The position numbers and the translations under genes were made by a program. The notes beneath the pieces were generated by a model. That model saw only the letters and a program-made list of their open reading frames with translations, was not told the origin of the DNA and did not search any database. This document shows positions 8,236 to 16,646 of a stretch of DNA of 64,000 nucleotides, piece by piece. Numbering within the stretch: the stretch's first letter is position 1; each line of letters opens with the position of its first letter. The DNA comes from an uncultured Acidobacteriota bacterium (GTDB lineage: Bacteria > Acidobacteriota > Blastocatellia > Pyrinomonadales > Pyrinomonadaceae): NCBI GenBank assembly GCA_937859595.1, contig CALMAH010000015.1, positions 124,001 to 188,000 of the forward strand, written 5' to 3'.

Positions 8236-9861
8236 ATGAACGAAGAACAAGAGACGACGTCTGAAGAGACCCCTCGAGAGGAGACAAAACCGAAGGCCCC
8301 CAGCCTTTTCCGAAACTTTGTCAGCTTTGCGGGCTTGGCCGTGGTTGTCGCTGCTCTAACGAGCATTGCCTTGCTTGTATTGGTCGAATTCTCCGGTGGC
8401 TCGGATAATCCATATACTGTACTCGTCACTTACATTCTACTCCCGTCAGTTATGGGGTTCGGCTTTTTGGTGGCAACGGTCGGGGCGTTAATAGAGCGAC
8501 GACGACGCAGGCGCTCGCCGGTATCTTCGATTGCACCCTATCCGATACTCGATCTGAACGACCCTTCTCGGCGAAGGTCGCTATTGGCTCTTATAGCGGG
8601 CGGTTTCGTATTTCTCTTTCTCTCGGCGTTCGGAAGCTATAGGGCATTTGAGTATACGGAATCGGTCTCGTTCTGCGGCGAACAATGCCATACGGTTATG
8701 AAGCCCGAGTTCATATCACACCAAGCTGCCCCGCACGCCAGCATAAGATGCGTTGACTGCCACGTGGGCGGGGGGCCTGAATGGTATGTGCGCTCAAAAA
8801 TGAACGGCATGCGCCAGCTCTACGCCGTTGCTTTTAATACCTACGACCGACCGATAAAGACGCCAATACACAATATGCGCAACGCCAATGAGACGTGCGC
8901 CAAATGCCACTGGCCCGAGAAGTACTATGGGGAGAAGCTAAAAGTGTTCAACCATTTCGGCTACGACGAAAACAACACGCTTCGGCAGATCCGACTGATG
9001 TTAAAGGTCGGCGGCGGAAGTCCGGAACGAGGCGAGATCGGCGGAATCCACTGGCATATGAATCTTGATAACGAGATCACCTATATAGCCGCCGATGAGC
9101 GCCGACAGGAGATCCCGTGGGTGCGTATGAGAACAAAAGATGGCGAGGTGATCGAATACACGGCCCGAGGTGCAGATCTAACGGCTGCGGCGATCGATGC
9201 CGCGGAAAAGCGGACCATGGATTGCATAGACTGCCACAATCGTCCGGCCCACGTTTATCTCTCTCCGAACCAGGCTGTCGACCAGGCACTTGTTGCCGCA
9301 AGACTTGATGTGTCCCTACCGTTCCTCAAGTTAAAGGCCGTTGAGGTCCTCGCGCGAAATTACAGCACAGAAAGCGAGGCCGTTGCGGCGATCATGGCCG
9401 ACCTTCCGGCTTACTATCGAGACACCCATCCGGAGGTGTACGCGGCAAAACGCGTTTCTGTCGACGCAGCAGCCTCCGAAATAGCGACGATCTACAGAAC
9501 CTATTTCTTCCCCGAGATGCGAACCAATTGGTCGAGCCATTATGACAACATTGGACATTTCACCGCACAGGGTTGCTTCCGCTGCCATGATGGCCAGCAT
9601 GTAAGCCCGCAGGGACGCGTGATCCGAAACGACTGCGCCATATGCCATACAACCTTGGACCAGACCTTTGCCGGACAGCGAATCGTTCCCGAGAACGGAA
9701 TATTCCAGCACCCAGTTAATCTCGGTGATCGCGGCGCATGGCAATGTGCGGCCTGCCATACAGGGGACAGGGCATTTCAACACCCGCTGAACCTAGGAGA
9801 CATATCCAGATTCCAATGTGCCGATTGCCACACGGGCCCAGGGTATAAGACATTGAAATAG
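8236..9861 (+). CDS. Membrane-anchored octaheme NapC/NirT-like cytochrome
   Basis: This 541-residue protein has three predicted membrane segments (about 30-57, 60-90, 115-135) and then a large haem domain. The first haem motif is atypical, C-x3-CH (FCGEQCHTVM), as in several NapC/NirT/NrfH relatives. Seven CXXCH motifs follow (CVDCH, CAKCH, CIDCH, CFRCH, CAICH, CAACH, CADCH), giving eight haems. The C-terminus contains a short tandem duplication (FQHP-x-NLGD twice, each before a CXXCH). This family oxidises quinol at the inner membrane and passes electrons outward, so it is the probable entry point to the conduit encoded by its neighbours. ATG 8236 is supported by a GGAGA stretch upstream. 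Confidence 0.88.
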   Translation: MNEEQETTSEETPREETKPKAPSLFRNFVSFAGLAVVVAALTSIALLVLVEFSGGSDNPYTVLVTYILLPSVMGFGFLVATVGALIERRRRRRSPVSSIAPYPILDLNDPSRRRSLLALIAGGFVFLFLSAFGSYRAFEYTESVSFCGEQCHTVMKPEFISHQAAPHASIRCVDCHVGGGPEWYVRSKMNGMRQLYAVAFNTYDRPIKTPIHNMRNANETCAKCHWPEKYYGEKLKVFNHFGYDENNTLRQIRLMLKVGGGSPERGEIGGIHWHMNLDNEITYIAADERRQEIPWVRMRTKDGEVIEYTARGADLTAAAIDAAEKRTMDCIDCHNRPAHVYLSPNQAVDQALVAARLDVSLPFLKLKAVEVLARNYSTESEAVAAIMADLPAYYRDTHPEVYAAKRVSVDAAASEIATIYRTYFFPEMRTNWSSHYDNIGHFTAQGCFRCHDGQHVSPQGRVIRNDCAICHTTLDQTFAGQRIVPENGIFQHPVNLGDRGAWQCAACHTGDRAFQHPLNLGDISRFQCADCHTGPGYKTLK

Positions 9862-9943
9862 ATCTAAGCGTAGAATAAGGACTGCCCCCGCGAAGCATGA
9901 AGCTTGCTGCCGCAGTTCGATCTATAAGCGTAGGTATTTACTG

Positions 9944-12028
9944 CTACCTGTCCATTGAGGAACGCCCAAGGTAGATCCTCAACGATACATAGGGAAGGTG
10001 GGCTCGATAGTTTTGCGGCGTAATTCCGTATTGGATCTGCTGAGGAGTTTCTTCGCTGTATCCAAAGTACTGATAGCCGACACTCCAATCCAAGTAACGG
10101 TTCATCCTTACCGTACCCCTGACCTCAGGAGTTTTGAAACTCATCGGATAGGCACTGAGGATCAGCGGCGAAGCGAGCGGCGGAACCGATCGGCTGCCTG
10201 CCCCCGTGTCCTTGTTCCAACGGAAACTGCCAAAGATGCTCACCCGCTTGTGCGGATGCAATCTCCCGTCAACAAAAAAGTAATTGTCGCGAACAAAATA
10301 CTGGCTAAGTCCGGGCGTCGCCGGACCACCCAGCGGTATGAGGACCGACACCTCGCTGGTCAGCCAATGGTAGTCATAACCGGCGCTGATGCTCACCTCT
10401 CGAATCGGGTCCCAGTCCACCGAACCTGAAAAGATCCTGCTCCGGATCTGTGTAACAAAGGCCGAACTCGGTGCGGCCACGCTTTGGCCTGGATTGTCAT
10501 TATCTTTAGTTATCGCGGATACGTTGAAGGCAACTTTGTCGAAATGGGTACGGCTCCTCACACGGAAATTGGCAAACTCGTAGTTGGCCAACCGCGTAAA
10601 CACGTTATCCGCCTTTCCCGCCTCTACATCGGCATATACCGTCCAGTTATTTGTCGGCATGAACTTGGTCCCGGCAATGAAGGCATGAGTGTTGTTCTCC
10701 GCTTCTTCCGGCACAATCGGCGGGATCGTGGTCCCGAACGGAACAGTTGCTATCCCAAGTGCCACACTCCGGTTCGTATAACGCCAACCCAGGTTGAACC
10801 CAAATCGACGATCGATCTGAAAATCGCCCTCAAGAGTGTTGCTGTATCGGCGATAGCGAGTAGTGGTGTAGTTGAGTTGCAGGGTAGTTGTCCCCGGAAC
10901 CACAACGTTCTGAAATGTGTTTCCGCCGTTAATGTTAAAGCCGTCAAAATTGAATACGTTCGAAACACGAAACTTACTGGTAACTCGCCAGGTAAGTCCC
11001 AGATCGGTACGCGTTTGAAGGCGCTTTGAGCCGCCGACAATGTCAAACGTGTCCGTTACCTGCACGTTCGTCGCATTTCGAAAGACCATCGTCTCATTGA
11101 AAGTAAAGTCGTCCGAGGTCGAGGAATGCGTTACCCGAGCGGACAAGTCGACTACTTCGGCGAACGTTCGCTGCAGGCTGAAAACGCCGAAATGGGTACC
11201 CCCATCGGTCGGATGGAACCGGGTCAAAGTTTCGATCCGAAAGTTGTTCGTTATAACATCGCCTGGATCATCCGAAAGCGTGTAGCGTGTTCTGTCCTTG
11301 AAAGAGCGGAACCCATAAGTTCCCGAGAGATTGAAGCCGAGCACCTTGCCGTCCGCGCCGAGTCGAAGGTCATGGGCCTTGTAATCCAGGTCCTGGTATA
11401 CAGGGAACACATCCCCACGGGATACCCGCGTTGAGGTAGAGCCGGTCCCATCAGCCAGGTTATAGGTATAACCGACGCGGAATCGGTAGCTGGGATTTTG
11501 CGGAAGCAGCGTCAGCTCAAAGTCGCCAAAATTTCGGCGGCGGTTTGCGTTGTGCAGATTGCGAAGGTCATTCCCGATCGCGTGAGTGTTCACATTATTG
11601 AAATAAACGATCCTTCGGACGTTCGTGTCAAAACGATAAAAGCCCGTCCGTTCCATGCTGGCGCGAACAAACCCATTGGGATCAGCGCCCCAGCCAGAAC
11701 TCATTAACGTCAGCGAATCGAACGCTTTTAGTCCCGAACTGCTCGTGTCCTCGATCGAGAAAGAGGAATCAAAAACGCGGAAGCCTCTTTTGTAGTTCAG
11801 GTCGCTGCGGAACTTGTTCTCATTTCCGTCAACATCGACCCACCGTGCTCCGATCTCCGTACTCCCTCTTACCGTAAAGCGTTCGTTTCCGTCCGCAGGT
11901 GTGGGGGTCGGCGATTGTCCGACGGCTGCGAACGCAAACACAAATGATGCCGCTGCTCCGATAAGAAACCTCGGCGGGCAGAAACAGCGATCCATGGATC
12001 GAATAGATTTTCGTATAGCGAAGGCCAT
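9944..12028 (-). CDS. MtrB/PioB-type outer-membrane beta-barrel of a porin-cytochrome conduit
   Basis: This 694-residue protein has a signal sequence ending near FAAVGQ and then long alternating amphipathic strands rich in aromatic residues, as in FRVGYTYNLADG and FGFNLGWRYTNRSV. This is typical of MtrB/PioB barrels that sheathe a decaheme cytochrome across the outer membrane. It starts 14 bases after the decaheme gene, in the order mtrA-mtrB. I cannot count strands reliably. The family call rests on barrel character plus the decaheme partner; a general outer-membrane porin is the alternative. Confidence 0.78.
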   Translation of the reverse strand: MAFAIRKSIRSMDRCFCPPRFLIGAAASFVFAFAAVGQSPTPTPADGNERFTVRGSTEIGARWVDVDGNENKFRSDLNYKRGFRVFDSSFSIEDTSSSGLKAFDSLTLMSSGWGADPNGFVRASMERTGFYRFDTNVRRIVYFNNVNTHAIGNDLRNLHNANRRRNFGDFELTLLPQNPSYRFRVGYTYNLADGTGSTSTRVSRGDVFPVYQDLDYKAHDLRLGADGKVLGFNLSGTYGFRSFKDRTRYTLSDDPGDVITNNFRIETLTRFHPTDGGTHFGVFSLQRTFAEVVDLSARVTHSSTSDDFTFNETMVFRNATNVQVTDTFDIVGGSKRLQTRTDLGLTWRVTSKFRVSNVFNFDGFNINGGNTFQNVVVPGTTTLQLNYTTTRYRRYSNTLEGDFQIDRRFGFNLGWRYTNRSVALGIATVPFGTTIPPIVPEEAENNTHAFIAGTKFMPTNNWTVYADVEAGKADNVFTRLANYEFANFRVRSRTHFDKVAFNVSAITKDNDNPGQSVAAPSSAFVTQIRSRIFSGSVDWDPIREVSISAGYDYHWLTSEVSVLIPLGGPATPGLSQYFVRDNYFFVDGRLHPHKRVSIFGSFRWNKDTGAGSRSVPPLASPLILSAYPMSFKTPEVRGTVRMNRYLDWSVGYQYFGYSEETPQQIQYGITPQNYRAHLPYVSLRIYLGRSSMDR

Positions 12029-12042
12029 GATTTCTGCACTCC

Positions 12043-13083
12043 CTATCTGAAAAAGGCCTTGTTACTGTTAGACCCGTGAATTTGTGAATGGCATACTGTA
12101 CAGTTCTGCGTTCGTATGCTTGTCTGCGTGTGCGGCCCAACCGGGATATCGGGATCTAGTTCAACGTTAAAGATGTTCGTATGACACTCGAGGCACATCT
12201 GGCGAACTGAGCTTCGCTTTAGCATTTTCGGGTTGTTCGAGCCATGAGGTGTGTGACACGCAGCGCATCCTTCTGTCTTCAACGGCGCATGCTCAAAAAC
12301 GAACGGGCCACGCATCTGTGTATGGCATCCGAGGCATGACTGGTCGGCACCAAGGGCCAATCGTGCCTGTCGTGTCTCAAAGCCACCGTGCGGGTTGTGG
12401 CAATCGCTGCAGCTCATCGCCCCCTCGAGCACTTTATGGCGAAAGGGCTTTGAGAATTGGTTTCTGGTCTCGGTATGGCAGCTTATACAAAGCTGGGGAT
12501 CTGCCGCGATGAGCATCGCTCGGCTTGCAAGCGTCGGCCTGTCCTTCGTCTCATTGCTCGTAAAGGTCAAGGAACCCGGCCGGTCCGGACCAAAGGTCGA
12601 CCCGTGTGCCGAATGGCAATCCGTACACCCTACGTTGTTGCGGAAATGGTCTCCGCGGCGAAAATTGTTGTGATTTTCTCGTCCTGCGTGGCAGGTCAGG
12701 CAACTCTCGGAAACGGCTTTCGAGTCCATTTCCTTAAATATCTTGATCTTTGCGCGGTCGCCGCCGCCTTCGACGTGCTCGCGCCCGGGGCCGTGACATG
12801 CCTCACAGCCAACGACCTTTCCTTTCCAGCCACTAAGCTCGCCGAGCCTTCCGTGCACGGTCTTTGCCACCTGATCGTACTGCGGCTCATGACAAGCTCG
12901 GCACGTCTCTGACCCTACGTAGTCGTCCTGCCCGAACTGATAGACTGAAACGGGCTCGTAAATTCCCGCGTCGGTTCGGCTTATCGCCTTCGATGCCGTA
13001 GTGAAGACGCCCCACAGGATCGCAGCCGAAAAGGTCAGTAGGATCAATATCAGCTTAAACAATTTTGGTGATAGCATGGTCAC
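12043..13083 (-). CDS. Decaheme c-type cytochrome, MtrA/DmsE family
   Basis: This 346-residue protein has an N-terminal signal/anchor (about 8-30) and exactly ten CXXCH motifs: CRACH, CEACH, CLTCH, CTDCH, CISCH, CSDCH, CLGCH, CAACH, CLECH, CTVCH. Motif spacing, the repeated CHNPHGG and CHTPHGS signatures and the overall length fit the DmsE/MtrA decaheme family, which conducts electrons through an MtrB-type barrel. The barrel gene follows directly. A strong AGGAG ribosome site precedes the ATG, and a TGTGAC-N4-GTCACA operator lies 81-96 bases upstream. Whether it feeds metals, an external reductase or partner cells cannot be told. Confidence 0.92.
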   Translation of the reverse strand: MTMLSPKLFKLILILLTFSAAILWGVFTTASKAISRTDAGIYEPVSVYQFGQDDYVGSETCRACHEPQYDQVAKTVHGRLGELSGWKGKVVGCEACHGPGREHVEGGGDRAKIKIFKEMDSKAVSESCLTCHAGRENHNNFRRGDHFRNNVGCTDCHSAHGSTFGPDRPGSLTFTSNETKDRPTLASRAMLIAADPQLCISCHTETRNQFSKPFRHKVLEGAMSCSDCHNPHGGFETRQARLALGADQSCLGCHTQMRGPFVFEHAPLKTEGCAACHTPHGSNNPKMLKRSSVRQMCLECHTNIFNVELDPDIPVGPHTQTSIRTQNCTVCHSQIHGSNSNKAFFR

Positions 13084-13163
13084 ACTCCTGAACGAGTGCT
13101 AAAGATCTCGTAGAACTTTGATTGAAACGCCGCTCTACTTTAATTCCAGATCCTCTTGTCTTC

Positions 13164-13179
13164 TGTGACCGAAGTCACA
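13164..13179. promoter_or_regulatory. CRP/FNR-type operator (site 2)
   Basis: TGTGACCGAAGTCACA is a perfect palindrome of the same type as at 5369, lying upstream of the decaheme-barrel operon. It overlaps the stop codon of the cNMP-fold gene. The identical arms TGTGAC/GTCACA at three loci in this block argue for one regulon. Confidence 0.75.
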
Positions 13180-13627
13180 AAGATGCAAAAAGTCTGTGTA
13201 TTTCCCTCACTTCCGTGCCGAGCCTCACCAACAGACCGTTCCGCAACTCTCTGTCTTTGCTGATTGCGACAAGGAGCCCGCGGCGGTCGATGTATTCCAG
13301 GCGACAGTCGCTCTCGGCGATCACTGAATAGCACAATGGCCGCCGGGAGATCGTCTCGGCAAAACCGATGAGCTCACGGCGCCCGTACAGATCCGATAGC
13401 ACAGTGTTAATGGGGTGAAGCGATGCGTTTCCGTTAAGGAGAAAGATAGCTCGTTGGGGTATTTCTTTCGCCGTCAGCAGACAGTCACCCGCACATGCAT
13501 GCATCTCGGTGCCGTAGTTGAGCAGCCAGGTGCTTGAAGCGTCGTCAAGGAGATAGGTTAGCGGGCGAAGCGGAAGAGCCGGAGCCGCCGGTAACAGGCC
13601 AACCACGCGATCGGAACCATCTATCAC
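13175..13627 (-). CDS. Cyclic-nucleotide-binding-fold protein without HTH
   Basis: This 150-residue protein resembles the sensory beta-roll of CRP/FNR proteins (LLNGNASLHPI, GRRELIGFAETISRRPLCYSVIAESDCRLEYIDR) but ends without a DNA-binding helix-turn-helix. It starts at GTG with a strong AAGGAGG site. It lies between the regulator and the decaheme operon, and both its own promoter and the next one carry the TGTGAC palindrome. It may be a ligand- or redox-binding antagonist of the regulator, or an anciently truncated paralogue. I do not recognise a named family. Confidence 0.65.
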   Translation of the reverse strand: MIDGSDRVVGLLPAAPALPLRPLTYLLDDASSTWLLNYGTEMHACAGDCLLTAKEIPQRAIFLLNGNASLHPINTVLSDLYGRRELIGFAETISRRPLCYSVIAESDCRLEYIDRRGLLVAISKDRELRNGLLVRLGTEVREIHRLFASL

Positions 13628-13708
13628 GCCACCTCCTTGTGAGAGAAGGCCGCATTACATTTTGATTTCGATGCATCCGGGGTAACTAGGACTCGTGTCA
13701 CACCGCCC

Positions 13709-13724
13709 GGTGACTGACGTCACA
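13709..13724. promoter_or_regulatory. CRP/FNR-type operator (site 3)
   Basis: GGTGACTGACGTCACA matches TGTGAC-N4-GTCACA with one mismatch in the outermost arm. It lies about 82 bases before the GTG of the cNMP-fold gene and overlaps the end of the regulator gene. An extra GTGTCACA-like half-site is adjacent (13695-13703). Confidence 0.65.
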
Positions 13725-14466
13725 GCGCCTTGCGGCGCGTTCGCGCGCTTCGGGGACGCGAAACGATCGAACGGAGCTTTTCGGTGTCATGGATCAGGAG
13801 GTCTGAGCCTTTCAGGGAGATCAGTTCAGTTTCTCGAAAGTCTTTCAAGAGACGTGTTACCGTTTCACGCGAACTACCTATCATTTCAGCGATCTCCTCG
13901 TGTGTATAAGGCAACTTCAATCTGACCTCCACGTCGGAAGTTCTGTTTTCGGCACACCAGGCTAGCATTAATGCAGCGAGTTTGCCGGCGACCGAGTTCG
14001 TTAGCCCAAACGAGCGGATCTGGTCGTAGGCATAATGATATTGCAGACTTAGGTGTTCAATCGCCCGCACGGCAATATCGGCCCTTTTCTCGATCAGGTC
14101 AATCATCTCCTGTCGTCGCACATAGTTTATCTGGCAAGGTTCTATTACCTCCGCCGAGACCTCGTAGTCTATTCCGGAGACAACCGCACTCAGGCCGAGT
14201 ATCTCCCCCGGTTTGGCAATGTGAAGGATCACGACCTTGCCTTCCTGCGAACATGTGTAAAGCTTAACGCTCCCCTGACAGAGCACGTAAACCCCGTTCG
14301 CGGGCTGACCCTCAACAAAGAGCATGCTCCCAACCGGATAGGTGTTTGTGATCTTTGTGACCTGAAAGAGATCGAGACTGTCGTCCGAAATACAGCAGAA
14401 GAAACCCTCCTCTCTGAGGCCACATTCGGTACATTTATGTTCGACTTTCAATGTCGGGAGGTTCAT
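13720..14466 (-). CDS. CRP/FNR-family transcriptional regulator with FNR-like cysteines
   Basis: This 248-residue regulator has a cNMP-like beta-roll (about 35-125), a dimerisation helix and a C-terminal winged helix. Cysteines C12, C15, C24/C25 and C111 resemble FNR ligands; C111 in VIEPCQINY aligns with FNR C122. An oxygen-sensing iron-sulfur cluster is therefore plausible. The recognition helix reads S-R200-E201-T-V-T-R205, the R-E-x3-R pattern that in E. coli CRP reads TGTGA. That agrees with the three TGTGAC-N4-GTCACA sites nearby. It heads the cNMP-fold, decaheme and barrel genes. Cluster binding is inference. Confidence 0.9.
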   Translation of the reverse strand: MNLPTLKVEHKCTECGLREEGFFCCISDDSLDLFQVTKITNTYPVGSMLFVEGQPANGVYVLCQGSVKLYTCSQEGKVVILHIAKPGEILGLSAVVSGIDYEVSAEVIEPCQINYVRRQEMIDLIEKRADIAVRAIEHLSLQYHYAYDQIRSFGLTNSVAGKLAALMLAWCAENRTSDVEVRLKLPYTHEEIAEMIGSSRETVTRLLKDFRETELISLKGSDLLIHDTEKLRSIVSRPRSARTRRKAL

Positions 14467-14692
14467 TTCCAGATCTCCACAGTTTAGTTTTGTTTCTGCG
14501 TCGATCGATCAGTGCCTTCTGGCCTCACTCAACGTGTCCTGCTGTAAAACGATCAACGAACTTAACGTGAAAGTAGTCGCAATCACCGTGCCGTGAGGCT
14601 ATTTGGGGGTTTTTCGCCGTATTGTAACAGATTTTCGTCGGCCCGCAATAAAAGGACCGGTCCAAGCGCGTAGAATCTCGCGCGGTTTCGGG

Positions 14693-16072
14693 CTACTTCC
14701 CGATGCAGAAGGTTGAAAAAATGCGGGTCAGCATATCTTCCGTGGTTGTTTCACCCGTGATATCGCTGAGGTAGCGAAGGGAATTATGAAGACCAACTAG
14801 GACGATCTCCTCGCTTGTACCTTCCCTGATCAGATCTATCGACCCACGCACCTCTTGTTGCGCTCTTTCCAGCAAGTCAAAGTGACGGGCATCTGTTAAA
14901 AGAAATCCGGAGACATCCATTTCGCCGGGAGCGAACGGCCCGATGATCGCCATCTTGAGCGCTTCGACCCCTTCCCCGGTCTTCGCCGAGATCGCGAGTG
15001 GCGTTACGGATAGACGCAGCAGATCGCGGAACCGTCCGGGCAGTTCGTACCCATCGTCACGATCAATCTTGTCGATCTTGTTAACAAGGATCAGATGGCG
15101 CAGTTCTCGGACGCTTTCGATTATCTCTGCGTCCTCGGCGGTCAGAGGTTCGGACGCATCAAGCATCACCATCACGAGGTCGGCGTCGGCCATCGCTTTA
15201 CGCGAGCGCTCGACCCCGATGCTTTCAACCAGGTCCGTCGTATAGCGCAACCCCGCGGTGTCGATCAGCGAGATGGGAATGTCGTCTATCGTAAATCGCT
15301 CGTGCAGTTGATCGCGCGTGGTTCCGGCGACCTCGGTCACGATCGCGCGGTCGCTCCCGAGTAGGGCGTTGAACAGGCTGGATTTGCCGACATTCGGCCT
15401 GCCAACAAGCGCGACGCGAAGCCCTTCGCGGATAAGATGCCCGGCCTTAAATGTCGAGGCGAGGGAATCTAGCGACTTCGCCATTCGATCCAGCCGCTCG
15501 GCTATCGACGCCGCCTGTAGCTCGGGCAGATCGTCTTCGACAAATTCGAGCGCCGATTCGAGCACAACGATCACATCCAGCAGTTCGTCCTTTACGGGTG
15601 CGAGCCTGTGTGAGATCTCCCCCCGCATTTGTCGCACTGCCTGTCTTGCCGCCGTTGCGGTCTGCGCGTCTATCAGATCGCGGATAGCCTCGGCCTCGGA
15701 CAGATCTATCTTCCCATTGGCGAGCGCCCTCAACGAAAATTCGCCGGGACCCGCCATCCGCGCACCCTGCCGCAGGCATACGTCTATCACCTGCCGGAGG
15801 ACCACCGGCGAACCATGACAAGCAATTTCGACCACATCCTCTCCGGTAAATGACGCAGGCCCCTTGAAATAGGTGATCACCGCTTCGTCAATTGCCTCGC
15901 CGGTTTCAGGATCGACGATCGGGGCGAGCGTCGCCGTTCGCGGTTCGGGCTCATGACGCCGCCTTCCGGCCAGAAGGCCTGCTATCGAGACCGCGTCAGG
16001 CCCGCTCAACCTGACAACGCCGATACCGCTGCGGCCGATGGGAGTGGCGTGTGCGACGATTGTGTCTGACAT
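14693..16072 (-). CDS. mnmE: tRNA uridine-5-carboxymethylaminomethyl modification GTPase MnmE
   Basis: This 459-residue MnmE/TrmE has an N-terminal formyl-tetrahydrofolate-binding domain, a helical domain and an inserted G domain with [15 protein letters not shown] and NKID. The C-terminal motif FCIGK is diagnostic and complete. With MnmG it modifies the wobble uridine of several tRNAs. The ATG at 16072 ([13 protein letters not shown]) matches the family start; a GTG eight codons upstream is less likely. It is the last gene of the rpmH-rnpA-yidD-yidC-khpB-mnmE operon. MnmG is not seen here. Confidence 0.97.
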   Translation of the reverse strand: MSDTIVAHATPIGRSGIGVVRLSGPDAVSIAGLLAGRRRHEPEPRTATLAPIVDPETGEAIDEAVITYFKGPASFTGEDVVEIACHGSPVVLRQVIDVCLRQGARMAGPGEFSLRALANGKIDLSEAEAIRDLIDAQTATAARQAVRQMRGEISHRLAPVKDELLDVIVVLESALEFVEDDLPELQAASIAERLDRMAKSLDSLASTFKAGHLIREGLRVALVGRPNVGKSSLFNALLGSDRAIVTEVAGTTRDQLHERFTIDDIPISLIDTAGLRYTTDLVESIGVERSRKAMADADLVMVMLDASEPLTAEDAEIIESVRELRHLILVNKIDKIDRDDGYELPGRFRDLLRLSVTPLAISAKTGEGVEALKMAIIGPFAPGEMDVSGFLLTDARHFDLLERAQQEVRGSIDLIREGTSEEIVLVGLHNSLRYLSDITGETTTEDMLTRIFSTFCIGK

Positions 16073-16154
16073 ACAAACTATTTCATCACAGAGCACAAAA
16101 ATAGCGCAGCGAAAGTGAAAACTTCTCTGCGCTTAACCGTAGATCGCTCCGAGC

Positions 16155-16610
16155 CTATTTGAGCCTGACCTGCAGCCGTCTGTCGCGGCCGATGCCCACC
16201 GATTCGGTCACGAGGTCTTCTTCTTTTTGGATGGTCAGGTGAATTATTCGTCGTTCGGTCGAATTGAGAACACCGAACGTAAAGGGGCGTCCACCTTTTC
16301 TGACCTGTTCGCCTGCAAAGCGGGCCATCGCCTGAAGCTCTGCTTTGCGGGTTTGCCTAAAACCGTCCGCATCACAGATAAATCGGTGTTCTCGCTCCAG
16401 TTCCCGCCCCAATGCCTGAAAAAGCAACACCTCAAATGCGTCCAGCATCTCCGCGTTCTCCGCGAGCGCTAGCGGCACATCCGGCCCGCTCAAATTGAGA
16501 AGACATCCGTCATCGATCCATCGCGAAGTCACCTCTAGCTGAAAACCGAGATCGCGGACCATCTCAGACAAAAGTTCTTCCGCCTTATCGCAAACGTTGC
16601 TCATACTCAT
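16155..16610 (-). CDS. khpB: KhpB/Jag RNA-binding protein (KH-R3H)
   Basis: This 151-residue protein is placed directly after yidC, the usual site of jag/khpB. The C-terminal R3H domain (about 90-150) includes the R-x3-H pattern in NSTERRIIHLTI and a basic end GIGRDRRLQVRLK; a KH-like domain precedes it. The N-terminal Jag domain found in Firmicutes is absent. The protein probably binds RNA as part of a KhpA/KhpB system influencing cell envelope functions. Confidence 0.85.
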   Translation of the reverse strand: MSMSNVCDKAEELLSEMVRDLGFQLEVTSRWIDDGCLLNLSGPDVPLALAENAEMLDAFEVLLFQALGRELEREHRFICDADGFRQTRKAELQAMARFAGEQVRKGGRPFTFGVLNSTERRIIHLTIQKEEDLVTESVGIGRDRRLQVRLK

Positions 16611-16646
16611 ACAACCGGATCAAAAACAGGGCACTCGCCCGCCGAA

